Assembly (NCBI GenBank): GCA_003001975.1
Contig: PVUG01000001.1
Coordinates: 124,001 to 188,000, forward strand
Length of the DNA: 64,000 bases
Source of the DNA: Martelella mediterranea
GTDB taxonomy: Bacteria; Pseudomonadota; Alphaproteobacteria; Rhizobiales; Rhizobiaceae
Direction: 5' to 3'
This document shows positions 31,433 to 39,748 of this stretch, piece after piece (positions within the stretch are counted from its first letter, which is position 1; the number at the start of each line of letters is the position of its first letter). A program made the position numbers and the translations under genes. The notes under the pieces are model-generated. The model worked only from the letters and a program-made list of their open reading frames with translations, was not told the origin of the DNA and searched no databases.

Positions 31433-31975
31433 GTGACGATTTATGCTCTTGGCGACCGCCGACCGAGCTTGCCCTCGGCCGACAGATACTGGATCGCGCC
31501 CGACGCGGCGGTGATCGGCGACATCGTCGTCGGTGACAATGTGGGTATCTGGTTCAATGCCGTCCTGCGGGGGGATAACGAGCCGATCACCATCGGTGCA
31601 GGCAGCAATATCCAGGACGGCGTGATGGTCCACACCGATATGGGTTCGCCGGCAACCATCGGAGAGGGCTGCACCATCGGCCACCACGCCATCATTCATG
31701 GCTGCACCATCGGCGACAACAGCCTGGTCGGCATGGGCGCAACCATTCTCAACGGCGCCGTTATCGGCAAGAACTGCCTGGTGGGCGCCAATGCTCTGGT
31801 CACCGAAGGCAAGACCTTTCCCGACAACAGCCTGATTGTCGGCGCGCCGGCAAAAGCGATCCGCACGCTCGACGAAGCGGCCATCGAAGGGCTTCGCCAT
31901 TCGGCAGAGAGCTATCGTCAGAACTGGCAGCGCTTCAGCCGGGATCTCGTTGTCGTCGATGATGGTCATGCCTGA
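31433..31975 (+). CDS. Gamma-carbonic anhydrase family protein
   Basis: A left-handed beta-helix hexapeptide protein of 180 residues (YrdA/CaiE/PaaY group). The zinc-ligand histidines are His67, His84 or His85, and His89 (MVHTDMG and IGHHAIIHG). Many repeats of the form I-G-x-G/D-x-x are visible from residue 25 to 130. It may be a carbonic anhydrase, but activity varies in this family. The start is GTG at 31433 with GGAGG 7 bases upstream. Its stop overlaps the start of the next diguanylate cyclase. Confidence 0.9.
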   Translation: MTIYALGDRRPSLPSADRYWIAPDAAVIGDIVVGDNVGIWFNAVLRGDNEPITIGAGSNIQDGVMVHTDMGSPATIGEGCTIGHHAIIHGCTIGDNSLVGMGATILNGAVIGKNCLVGANALVTEGKTFPDNSLIVGAPAKAIRTLDEAAIEGLRHSAESYRQNWQRFSRDLVVVDDGHA

Positions 31976-33252
31976 TGCGCACCGCCCCGGCCATCACATT
32001 GTCGGCGCATGATCAGGCACTGGATGAGCTGATCGGCAGGAATCTGGCGCGCTCCGGCTGGATGATCAGTTTTCCCGCAGCACTCGAAGACCGGTTCAAC
32101 GAACATATCCACACCAACCGTCACCGGCAGGTCGTTCGCGCGGCCGTGGTCGGGATCGTGTTTCTGTTTGCCTTCGTTTCCATCGACCTGATCTATCGCC
32201 CGGCATTGCTCGTGCATCTGTCGATCATCCGGGCTGGCGTAATTTTGACCATAATGGCAGCGCTATCACTTGTGATTATCTGCAAACAGGACATCCGCCT
32301 GCCGGGCCTCATGTCCATTCTCGGCATATCGGCGGCATCGCTCGGCACCGGGCTGATGTTGGTCTCCATCGGCAACCCGATTGTCCGCTTTGAGCCCTAC
32401 ACGTTCATCCTCGTCGCCGTCATTGCCAATATCGCGCTGCCGCTGCGCCCGCCTCAGGCACTTCTGGCTTCGACCATCAATTTCGCCATTGCCGTCTATT
32501 TCATCATGCCTCTGCCGGCCCTCCTGCCGGACGAAAAGGCCTCGCCGCTGATCTTTCTTCTGGCAACGACCCTGATGACGCTGCTGGCCAATGTCCGCAT
32601 CGAAACCATCGAGCGGAAAATATTCCTGCTCTATCTGCGCGAAAAGCTGCGGGGCGAGGCCCTGTTGCACGAATACCGTTCGCTCGATCAGATATCGAAC
32701 ACCGACGCCCTGACCGATCTTGCCAATCGCCGGCTGTTCGACGACAGCCTCAAGCAGAACTGGCAGGCCGCCAGGCTAAACGGCGAGCCGCTCACATTGC
32801 TGATGATCGATATCGACCATTTCAAGGGCTATAACGATACCTATGGCCACCCCGCCGGCGATGAATGCCTCAAGCGCGTCGCGCAGGCGCTCAAGGCCTG
32901 CACCCGCTCGGACCGCGACCTGCCCGCGCGTTTCGGCGGCGAGGAATTTGCCCTGATCCTGTCCGGTTGCGACGAGAGCGGCGGACTTCGCATGGCCGCG
33001 CGCATCCACGAAACCATTGCCGGGCTGGCGATTACCCATGCCACAAGTCCGCTGAAGCGGCTTTCGGTCAGCATCGGGGTGGCGTCCGCGCGGCCGTCGG
33101 ACACGACCCATGAGCCGCGCAACCTGCTGCTCAGGGCCGACCGCGTGCTTTATGAAGCCAAGCAGGCCGGTCGCAACCGGACACGTATTGACAAGCAGAC
33201 GGCGCAGAATTCATTCGAAGAAAGCGAGGCTGCGGAATATCGAGCCTATTGA
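31975..33252 (+). CDS. Membrane diguanylate cyclase (GGDEF)
   Basis: A second cyclic di-GMP synthase, 425 residues. Residues about 55-215 carry six hydrophobic helices, and the GGDEF domain spans about 240-405 with the active site RFGGEEF. The position that would hold an RxxD I-site reads SDRD, so strict feedback inhibition is doubtful, unlike the cyclase at 29295. The ATG at 31975 overlaps the carbonic anhydrase stop by one base, so the two are translationally coupled. The signal sensed by the membrane part is unknown. Confidence 0.9.
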   Translation: MRTAPAITLSAHDQALDELIGRNLARSGWMISFPAALEDRFNEHIHTNRHRQVVRAAVVGIVFLFAFVSIDLIYRPALLVHLSIIRAGVILTIMAALSLVIICKQDIRLPGLMSILGISAASLGTGLMLVSIGNPIVRFEPYTFILVAVIANIALPLRPPQALLASTINFAIAVYFIMPLPALLPDEKASPLIFLLATTLMTLLANVRIETIERKIFLLYLREKLRGEALLHEYRSLDQISNTDALTDLANRRLFDDSLKQNWQAARLNGEPLTLLMIDIDHFKGYNDTYGHPAGDECLKRVAQALKACTRSDRDLPARFGGEEFALILSGCDESGGLRMAARIHETIAGLAITHATSPLKRLSVSIGVASARPSDTTHEPRNLLLRADRVLYEAKQAGRNRTRIDKQTAQNSFEESEAAEYRAY

Positions 33253-33285
33253 AGGCAAGGCAGTTCCTGCGGCATCAAGGGGGCA

Positions 33286-33690
33286 TCAGTTCCGGCAGGC
33301 CTCGCAAAGCCCCCGCATTTCCACGGTCATCCGTTCCGGTTTGAAGTTTTTGGCTTTGGCGAGCGAGACCAGCGCATCCTCGATATCGTGAGCGTGGAAT
33401 TCGATCACCGCGCCGCAGCCTTCGCAGATCGCAAAAGCGGTCATGCCGTGATGGGTACAGTCTTCATCCGGATGGGCGCAGGCGACATAGGCATTCATGC
33501 TTTCCAGCCGGTGCACCATACCGGCATCGGTCAGCTTGTCGAGCGCGCGATAGACCTGCAGCGGCGCCTTGAAACCATGATCGCGCAGCCGGTCGAGGAT
33601 GGTGTAGGCGCTCAGCGGTCCGTCGCTTCCGGCAAGGCAGTCGAACACAAGCGACTGATTGCGGGTCAGTTTTCTGGCGGCAATATTCAT
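33286..33690 (-). CDS. zur: Zinc uptake regulator Zur (Fur family)
   Basis: A 134-residue Fur-family repressor. A winged-helix region (about 10-65, with LQVYRALDKLTDAGMVHRLE as recognition part) is followed by the dimerisation domain. Structural zinc cysteines are Cys89/Cys92 (CEGCG) and Cys129/Cys132 (CEAC). It lies downstream of znuB, 13 bases from its stop, so it belongs to the znuC-znuB-zur transcript and should control its own operon through the sites at 35381-35415. Confidence 0.93.
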   Translation of the reverse strand: MNIAARKLTRNQSLVFDCLAGSDGPLSAYTILDRLRDHGFKAPLQVYRALDKLTDAGMVHRLESMNAYVACAHPDEDCTHHGMTAFAICEGCGAVIEFHAHDIEDALVSLAKAKNFKPERMTVEMRGLCEACRN

Positions 33691-33703
33691 AACAAGACCT
33701 CCT

Positions 33704-34498
33704 TCATGCCCGACGGACAGCGAGCGGCATCAGGCCGGCAAGAAACAGCAGCATGGCAGCCACCACGATCGAAGGGCCGGACGGCGTATCATAATAGAGT
33801 GAGGCGTAAAGGCCCAGCACCACGGAGACCGCCCCGATCAGGGATGCGATCACGGCCATCGCCTCCGGGGTTCTGGCAAAGCGCCGGGCGGTTGCTGCCG
33901 GAACGATCAGAAGCGAGGTGATCAGCATGATGCCGACGATCTTCATCGCGATCGCGATCACCAGCGCCATCAGCAGCATGAAGATGAACCGCGAGGTTTC
34001 CGGCCGCATCCCTTCAGCCTGGGCAATTTCAGGCGAAACGGTTGCCGCCAGAAGCGGCCGCCACAGGGCGGCAATGACCCCGACGACCACCAGGCCACCA
34101 AGCCAGACAATGGCTATATCGGTGCGCGTTACCGAAAGAATGTCCCCGAAAAGGAAACTGATGAGATCGACCCTGACCCAGGTGAGGAAGGAGACGATCA
34201 CCAGCCCGACGGCAAGTGTGGAATGGGCGAGAATGCCAAGCAGGCTGTCGGTCGACAGCGCACGGTGGCGCTCCAGAAGGATCAGCATGACCGAGACGGC
34301 TGTAGCGACGACGAAGACGCTGAGCGTCAGATTGACGGTAAACAGCAGCGACAGCGCCACCCCCAACAGCGCGGAGTGCGCCATGGTGTCGCCGAAATAG
34401 GCCATCTTCCGCCAGATGATGAAACAGCCGAGCGGCCCGGCCGTCAACGCCACGCCAATACCGGCAATCAGCGCGCGGGTGAAGAAATCGTCAAGCAT
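33704..34498 (-). CDS. znuB: Zinc ABC transporter permease
   Basis: Inner-membrane channel of the high-affinity zinc importer, about 264 residues from the ATG at 34498 with about eight hydrophobic helices; family block AYFGDTMAHSALLGVALS near residue 30. I chose the ATG that overlaps the znuC stop by 8 bases and has GGAGAC upstream; the longer frame starts within the His-rich tail of znuC and gives an implausible Met-rich extension. Confidence 0.94.
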   Translation of the reverse strand: MLDDFFTRALIAGIGVALTAGPLGCFIIWRKMAYFGDTMAHSALLGVALSLLFTVNLTLSVFVVATAVSVMLILLERHRALSTDSLLGILAHSTLAVGLVIVSFLTWVRVDLISFLFGDILSVTRTDIAIVWLGGLVVVGVIAALWRPLLAATVSPEIAQAEGMRPETSRFIFMLLMALVIAIAMKIVGIMLITSLLIVPAATARRFARTPEAMAVIASLIGAVSVVLGLYASLYYDTPSGPSIVVAAMLLFLAGLMPLAVRRA

Positions 34499-35336
34499 GC
34501 GACGTCTCCCCATGTCCATGTTCATGTTCATGCGCGTGGTCATGATGACCGTCACCCGGTGTGCAATGCTCGGTCACCGTGCCGTCGGCATGGCGCACCT
34601 TGCCGTCGGGCAGATGGGTATGATCGTGATGATGGCGATAGACGGCAAGCGCGCCGGACGCCCGCGCACCGAAGAGGGCCTGATAGGCCTCGCTGCCGCT
34701 GACGGCCTCCGGCGTGCCCGTGCAGCAGACATGACCGTTGAGGCAGACCACGGTATCGGTCTGCGCCATCACCACATGCAGGTCGTGCGAAATCATCAGC
34801 ACGCCGCAGCCCTGCCGGTCGCGGATCTTCGAAATCAACTCGTAAAGCGCAATCTCGCCGGAATAATCGACACCCTGCACCGGCTCGTCGAGCACAAGCA
34901 GATCGGGCTTGCGGGCAATTGCCCGGGCCAGCAGCGCGCGCTGGAACTCGCCGCCGGAAAGGGTCTGCACACTGGCCTCTTCCATATGGGCGATGCCCAC
35001 CTGCTCCAGGGCGTCCTGTATGGCAGATCGCGGCAACGGGCCGGTCACCGTCATCAGCCGGCGCACGGTCAACGGCAGCGAATGGTCGATATTGAGCTTC
35101 TGCGGCACATAACCGATCTTCAGCCGGACAGCACGCGTGACCCTGCCCTCATCCGGCTCGAACACGCCGATCGCCATTTTCGCGCTGGTCGATTTGCCGG
35201 CGCCGTTCGGGCCGATCAGGGTGACGATCTCGCCGCGGCGGACATCAAAGCTCACGCCGCGCACCAGAAAGCGCCCCTCGCGCCTAATCCCGGCATCGTC
35301 CAGCGACACCAGCAGGTCGGCGTCTTTTTTGGTCAT
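34491..35336 (-). CDS. znuC: Zinc ABC transporter ATP-binding protein
   Basis: ATPase of the zinc importer, 281 residues. Walker A is GPNGAGKSTS near residue 42, the signature is LSGGEFQRALLARA, and Walker B is LLVLDEPVQGVD. The last 25 or so residues are very His-rich (DGHHDHAHEHEHGHG), a plausible zinc-buffering tail that is longer than in enterobacterial ZnuC. The ATG at 35336 is preferred to a TTG two codons upstream. First gene of the operon facing znuA. Confidence 0.95.
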   Translation of the reverse strand: MTKKDADLLVSLDDAGIRREGRFLVRGVSFDVRRGEIVTLIGPNGAGKSTSAKMAIGVFEPDEGRVTRAVRLKIGYVPQKLNIDHSLPLTVRRLMTVTGPLPRSAIQDALEQVGIAHMEEASVQTLSGGEFQRALLARAIARKPDLLVLDEPVQGVDYSGEIALYELISKIRDRQGCGVLMISHDLHVVMAQTDTVVCLNGHVCCTGTPEAVSGSEAYQALFGARASGALAVYRHHHDHTHLPDGKVRHADGTVTEHCTPGDGHHDHAHEHEHGHGETSHA

Positions 35337-35380
35337 GTTCAATTTCTCAAAACTCCGTCTTGCGGTGCTCTATGACATAC

Positions 35381-35415
35381 GTTATAGCATTACGCAATTA
35401 ATGTAATAACATTAC
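35381..35415. promoter_or_regulatory. Two tandem Zur-box-like operators between znuC and znuA
   Basis: GTTATAGCATTAC at 35381-35393 and GTAATAACATTAC at 35403-35415 are both palindromes of the form GTwAT-N3-ATTAC with starts 22 bases apart, about two helical turns. They sit in the 102-base divergent promoter region of znuC and znuA, the expected place for Zur operators in rhizobia. The AT-rich content also fits both promoters. Binding by Zur is inferred. Confidence 0.7.
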
Positions 35416-35438
35416 GTTTTAATGCAAGTGAGGTGACA

Positions 35439-36446
35439 ATGAAATCGCTCAAGATGCTTCTCCTGACCACAGCGGTCGTCTCGGCCGCAGGAGCCGCCAT
35501 GGCAGACGACGGCCTGAAAGTGGTAACCTCGATCAAGCCGCTTTATGCGCTGACAACCGCGCTGACGGCGGGAACGGAGACGGAAACGACGCTGCTGGTC
35601 AAGGGCGCAGCCTCACCCCATACCTACAACATGACACCGTCGGAAGCACGCGCGCTGCAGAACGCCGATGTGGTGTTCTGGATCGGTCCGGCGCTCGAGC
35701 ACTTCCTTGAAAAACCGCTCGATGCGCTTGGCGGCAATGCGACACTGGTCGAACTGGAAGATGCCCCCGGCGTGGAAACGCTGGCGCCGCGTGAAGGCGG
35801 CGCTTTCGAGGCGCATGATCACGACCACGAAGGTCATGACCATGACGGCGAAGATCACACCCATCACGACGAGGATGAGCATGATGACCACGAAGCGCAT
35901 GCGGAAGACGGGCATCACCATGACGGCGAGGTCGATCCGCATATGTGGCTGGACCCGCTGAACGCCAAGGCCTTTGCCGCGACCATGGCCGAAACGCTGG
36001 CGGCAAGCGACCCCGCCAATGCCGAAATCTACGCCGACAATGCCGAAAAGCTCGAAGACAGGCTCGATGGCCTGACGGCCGACATCCAGACCCAGATCGA
36101 CAGTGTTTCGGCCAAGCCCTACGTCGTCTTCCACGACGCCTATCACTATTTCGGCCACCGCTTCGGCGTCGAGGCCGCAGGCTCGATCACGGTCAACCCG
36201 GAAGCCCCGCCGAGCGCCCAGCGCATCCGCGAAATCCATGACAAGCTGACCGATCTCGGCGCGGCCTGCGTGTTCTCCGAACCGCAGTTTCCGCCGAAGA
36301 TCATCAATGCGGTGATCGAGGGCACGGATGCCCGCACCGGCGTTCTGGACCCGCTGGGCGCAGGGCTGGAAGACGGGCCGGACCTTTATTTCGTGCTGCT
36401 GGAAAACCTTGCCGGCAATCTGACCGACTGCTTCGTGGCTGAATAA
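35439..36446 (+). CDS. znuA: Zinc ABC transporter periplasmic binding protein
   Basis: Captures zinc in the periplasm for ZnuBC. It has 335 residues, and the signal peptide ends near AAMADD. The metal site histidines are in SPHTYNMTP, DPHMWLDP and FHDAYHYFG, and a flexible His/Asp-rich loop (about residues 127-165) is typical of zinc-specific members. I chose the ATG at 35439, 5 bases after GAGG; a GTG two codons upstream is possible. Transcribed away from znuCB-zur across the Zur boxes. Confidence 0.95.
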   Translation: MKSLKMLLLTTAVVSAAGAAMADDGLKVVTSIKPLYALTTALTAGTETETTLLVKGAASPHTYNMTPSEARALQNADVVFWIGPALEHFLEKPLDALGGNATLVELEDAPGVETLAPREGGAFEAHDHDHEGHDHDGEDHTHHDEDEHDDHEAHAEDGHHHDGEVDPHMWLDPLNAKAFAATMAETLAASDPANAEIYADNAEKLEDRLDGLTADIQTQIDSVSAKPYVVFHDAYHYFGHRFGVEAAGSITVNPEAPPSAQRIREIHDKLTDLGAACVFSEPQFPPKIINAVIEGTDARTGVLDPLGAGLEDGPDLYFVLLENLAGNLTDCFVAE

Positions 36447-36459
36447 ACGGCTGTGAAGG

Positions 36460-36493
36460 CATCATCCCGGGCATGCGCATGACCGGGATGATG
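36460..36493. repeat. Intergenic palindrome after znuA
   Basis: Arms CATCATCCCGG and CCGGGATGATG pair over 11 bases around a 12-base loop that itself contains GCATGC. No T-run follows. It resembles the 23812-23840 repeat in size and style (TCAT ... CCGG arms), typical of dispersed alphaproteobacterial palindromes. It lies between znuA and its terminator. Confidence 0.65.
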
Positions 36494-36496
36494 GAG

Positions 36497-36535
36497 CCTG
36501 CGGGTGTCGTAGCTGCCACCCGCGGGCCTTTTTTA
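36497..36535 (+). terminator. Rho-independent terminator of znuA
   Basis: A 10-bp stem (CCTGCGGGTG with CACCCGCGGG, one T-G pair) is followed by CCTTTTTTATTTC. It overlaps the last codon of the convergent aldo/keto reductase gene. Confidence 0.9.
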
Positions 36536-37582
36536 TTTCTTGCGATCGGGGCCTTTGCGCTCGGCCGATTTTGCCCAGATATTGATATTGGCATCCAGCG
36601 CATAGCTGTCGATTTCGGCCAGTTCGGCAGCGGTGAAATCAGGATTGTCGAGGGCGGCAACGCAATCTTCCACCTGTTCGGGACGGCTTGCGCCGATCAG
36701 CGCCGTGGTCACCCGGCCCTTGCGCAGCACCCAGGCGAGCGCCATCTGCGCCAGCGTCTGCCCGCGCCGCTCGGCAATCGCGTTCAGCGAGCGGATATGG
36801 GCGATGGTCTCGTCCTTCAAGAAGGCCTGCTGCAAGGACTTGCCCTGGGCAGCGCGGCTGTCTTCGGGAATGCCCTTGAGATATTTCGACGTCAGCATGC
36901 CCTGGGCCAGCGGCGAAAACACGATGGAACCAAGACCCAGTGCTTCCAGCGTATCGAGCAGCCCGTCATCCTCGACCCAGCGATTGATCATCGAATAGCT
37001 CGGCTGATGGATCACGAAAGGCGTCTTCAGCTCTTTCAGGATGGCATAGGCCTCGCGGGTGCGCTGGGAGTTATAGGAAGAAATGCCTACGTAAAGCGCC
37101 CTGCCCGACCGCACGATATGATCGAGCGCCATCATGGTTTCCTCAAGCGGCGTATCGGGGTCAAAACGGTGGGAATAGAAGATGTCGACATAGTCGAGGC
37201 CGAGCCGCTTGAGGCTCTGGTCGCAGGATGCAATCAGGTTCTTGCGGCTGCCCCACTCGCCATAGGGCCCTTCCCACATGCCGTAACCGGCCTTGGACGA
37301 GACGATCAGTTCGTCGCGAAGGCCCGCAAATTCGCGCTTCAAAATGGTGCCGAACGCCAACTCCGCGCTTCCGGGCGGCGGCCCGTAGTTATTGGCGAGA
37401 TCGAAATGGGTAATGCCCTTGTCGAAGGCCGTCTGGCAAATGGCAACCTTGCGTTCGCGCGGCGTATCATCACCGAAATTATGCCAGAGCCCCAGCGAAA
37501 TGGCCGGCAGCTTGAGGCCGGATTTGCCGCAGCGGTTATATTTCATCGTGTCGTAACGCGTTTCGGACGGTGTCCAGCTCAT
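36533..37582 (-). CDS. Aldo/keto reductase, YghZ-like (L-glyceraldehyde 3-phosphate reductase type)
   Basis: An NADPH-dependent TIM-barrel reductase of about 349 residues. The catalytic tetrad is visible in FDLANNYGPPPGSAE (Asp, Tyr), SSKAGYG (Lys) and FYSHRFDPDTP (His). The sequence YNRCGKSGLKLPAISLGLWHNFGD at the N-terminus marks the YghZ/AKR14 group, which reduces L-glyceraldehyde 3-phosphate and methylglyoxal in E. coli. I chose the ATG at 37582 (MSWTPSETRYDTMKY). A terminator separates it from the sugar operon upstream, so it has its own promoter. Confidence 0.88.
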   Translation of the reverse strand: MSWTPSETRYDTMKYNRCGKSGLKLPAISLGLWHNFGDDTPRERKVAICQTAFDKGITHFDLANNYGPPPGSAELAFGTILKREFAGLRDELIVSSKAGYGMWEGPYGEWGSRKNLIASCDQSLKRLGLDYVDIFYSHRFDPDTPLEETMMALDHIVRSGRALYVGISSYNSQRTREAYAILKELKTPFVIHQPSYSMINRWVEDDGLLDTLEALGLGSIVFSPLAQGMLTSKYLKGIPEDSRAAQGKSLQQAFLKDETIAHIRSLNAIAERRGQTLAQMALAWVLRKGRVTTALIGASRPEQVEDCVAALDNPDFTAAELAEIDSYALDANINIWAKSAERKGPDRKK

Positions 37583-37636
37583 TATGTCGTTCCCGTTTTT
37601 GAAGAACGCCGTCGCGCCTACCGGCACGGCGGCATG

Positions 37637-37660
37637 AAAAAGGCGGCCAGGCCGCCTTTC
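37637..37660 (-). terminator. Rho-independent terminator of the sugar operon
   Basis: A nine-pair stem (AAAGGCGGC with GCCGCCTTT on the plus strand) with a three-base loop. Read on the minus strand it is followed by TTTTTCATG. It lies 54 bases after the stop of the last operon gene at 37714. Confidence 0.8.
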
Positions 37661-37713
37661 TTGTTTGCAATTATAGGCAATGCCCCTGCTTCAGGCCATG
37701 CCTTATGGCAAGA

Positions 37714-38847
37714 CTACCGCAAAAGAGCAGAAGCCGCAGCGGCATCGAGAGCGGCCGGCCGGGTGCAGGTCGTCGACAAATCCACAAACGCGCCGGTTTC
37801 TCCGGATTTCAGGATTGCCGCCATGACATCAACGCCATGAAGCGCCCGCTGAAGCGAGCATCGCGCGTCGCGCCCCTCGATGAGGGCGAGCGCCATGTCG
37901 GCAAGCCCGGCCGTGCGATAATTCGCCCGCGATCCGCGCGGCGTTTCCTGATTCGGTTTGCCGAAAGGATGCCCGCGCTCTTCGAGCACCTCAATCTGCC
38001 CGTCGCGGCCTGCCGCTTCCACGGTGCCGCCGAAAAAGTTAGGATCCGGCACGAACAGGGAACCTTCAGTGCCGTAAAGCTCCATGTTGGCATGCCGGTG
38101 CGCCCAGACATCCCAACTGGCAACGAGCGATATCGTTGCCCCGTTTTCGAACTCCAGCAGCGCATGGATATTGGTTGGCGTCTCAACCGGAATGATTTCG
38201 CCATTGCGCGGTTCGCTGGTGATCGTGCGGGTATTGGTTGCCGCGGAGGCAAGTGCCGCAACGCGCTTTACCGGCCCGACAAGATTGATCAGATTGGCGA
38301 TATAATAGGGCCCGATGTCAAACACAGGCCCTCCCCCCGGCAGAAAGAAGAAATCGGGATTGGGGTGCCACATCTCCATACCATGGCTCATGACATGACA
38401 TGTGCCGGAGGTTATCGCGCCAATACCACCTTCATCGATGAAGGCACGGGCAAGCTGATGCGCGCCGCCCAGAAACGTATCGGGCGCGCACCCGACAGAC
38501 AGGTTCTGTTCCGCGGCGATGCGGCCGAGCGTCTTGCCCTCGTCGACGGAAAGCACCAGCGGCTTTTCCGAATAGACATGCTTTCCGGCCTCAAGCGCGC
38601 GCTTCGACATGTCGTAATGCGCTCCGGGAACCGTGAGATTGACGATGACATCAACCTCGTCATTAGCCAGAAGCTCATCCACGCCTTGCGCGGTGACGCC
38701 ATATTCTTCGGCCCGCACTGTAGCCATTGCCGGATTGATATCCGCGCATGCCAGAAGCTTCAGCCCCTTGAACATCGGCGCGAGCGAAAAATAGGTCGCA
38801 GAAATATTGCCGCATCCCAGGATGCCGACGCCCAGTTCCTTGGTCAT
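37714..38847 (-). CDS. Gfo/Idh/MocA family sugar dehydrogenase
   Basis: An NAD(P)-dependent oxidoreductase of 377 residues. The Rossmann motif GILGCGNISATYFSL lies near residue 8 and the catalytic EKP motif in YSEKPLVLS near residue 95. The Gfo/Idh C-terminal domain includes GGPVFDIGPYYIANLINLVG with the catalytic-site DxxxH-like position replaced by DIGPYY. As last gene of a sugar ABC operon, next to a TIM-barrel isomerase, it probably oxidises the imported sugar or a derivative. The exact substrate is unknown. Confidence 0.88.
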   Translation of the reverse strand: MTKELGVGILGCGNISATYFSLAPMFKGLKLLACADINPAMATVRAEEYGVTAQGVDELLANDEVDVIVNLTVPGAHYDMSKRALEAGKHVYSEKPLVLSVDEGKTLGRIAAEQNLSVGCAPDTFLGGAHQLARAFIDEGGIGAITSGTCHVMSHGMEMWHPNPDFFFLPGGGPVFDIGPYYIANLINLVGPVKRVAALASAATNTRTITSEPRNGEIIPVETPTNIHALLEFENGATISLVASWDVWAHRHANMELYGTEGSLFVPDPNFFGGTVEAAGRDGQIEVLEERGHPFGKPNQETPRGSRANYRTAGLADMALALIEGRDARCSLQRALHGVDVMAAILKSGETGAFVDLSTTCTRPAALDAAAASALLR

Positions 38848-38858
38848 GGATGCCTCGC

Positions 38859-39620
38859 TCAGAATGTCTGGAAGGATGCGATTGAACGCTCGATCGTGCG
38901 GTCGATGTCATTCGGGTTGTCATGTTCGACAACATAATGTCTGACCGGCATGGATTTCAGCAGCTTCATCAGCCCCTTCCAGTCGACCGTGCCGTGGCCG
39001 ACATCGGCCCAGCCGTCCTCATCCTCGTTCTCCCCTTCTTCCGCAAGGTCCTTCACGTGGACGGCGGTGATGCGCTCCTTGAAAAGCTCGATCCAGAAAT
39101 AAGGATCGGCGCCGGCCCGGATCAGCCACGCAAGATCGGCCTCCCAGGCCAGAGTGGGGCCGTTCTCCAGAATATGGCGGAGCGGCGCCGTGCCATCGGG
39201 CAGAAGCTCGAATTCGAAATTGTGGTTATGCCAGCCGAAGATGAGACCGGCATCGCGGAACGGTGTGCCGATGGTTTCTAGCCGTGCGCCGAATGCCTTC
39301 CAGTCCGCTGTGGTATCGGGCCGCTGCTCGGGCGGCAGGTAAGGGCAAAACACGCTGTCCATGTTCAGCCTTGTGGCAATTTCCAGAACGCGGCCCGGCT
39401 CGTTCTCCAGCATACCGATACTGAAATGACCGGTCGGCATCGAAAGGCCTAGGGCATCGAGATCGGCAGCCAGCCGTTCCAGACCGGCCGTATCGAGATC
39501 GTCATAGAGCACGCCGTAGCCTTCAACCTCGCCATAACCCGCGGCTGCCAACTTCTTGAAAATACCCGAAAAAGGTTGATATTCCCGAGCGCCGTAAAGT
39601 TGAAATCCAAGTTTTGTCAT
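38859..39620 (-). CDS. Sugar phosphate isomerase/epimerase (AP endonuclease-2-like TIM barrel)
   Basis: A xylose-isomerase-like TIM-barrel protein of 253 residues. Likely metal ligands are visible in VEGYGVLYDD (Glu), GWHNHNFEF, WEADLAWL (Asp), AVHVKDLAEEG and VVEHDNP (Glu). Members isomerise, epimerise or dehydrate sugars, and several act on keto-sugars made by Gfo/Idh partners. The ATG at 39620 has GGAGGAAG upstream; the frame extends 13 codons more without support. It is 11 bases from the Gfo/Idh gene. Confidence 0.88.
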   Translation of the reverse strand: MTKLGFQLYGAREYQPFSGIFKKLAAAGYGEVEGYGVLYDDLDTAGLERLAADLDALGLSMPTGHFSIGMLENEPGRVLEIATRLNMDSVFCPYLPPEQRPDTTADWKAFGARLETIGTPFRDAGLIFGWHNHNFEFELLPDGTAPLRHILENGPTLAWEADLAWLIRAGADPYFWIELFKERITAVHVKDLAEEGENEDEDGWADVGHGTVDWKGLMKLLKSMPVRHYVVEHDNPNDIDRTIERSIASFQTF

Positions 39621-39748
39621 GTCTTCCTCCCGGCAGCGTATTGCCGCCGATCTCCGCAATGCGACCGGCGCGCACGCCGGCGATCCTTCTCATTTTTTAT
39701 ATATTAGTGCGTTCCCCCAAAAGGGAAAGCCGCAACTTTCCAAACGGA

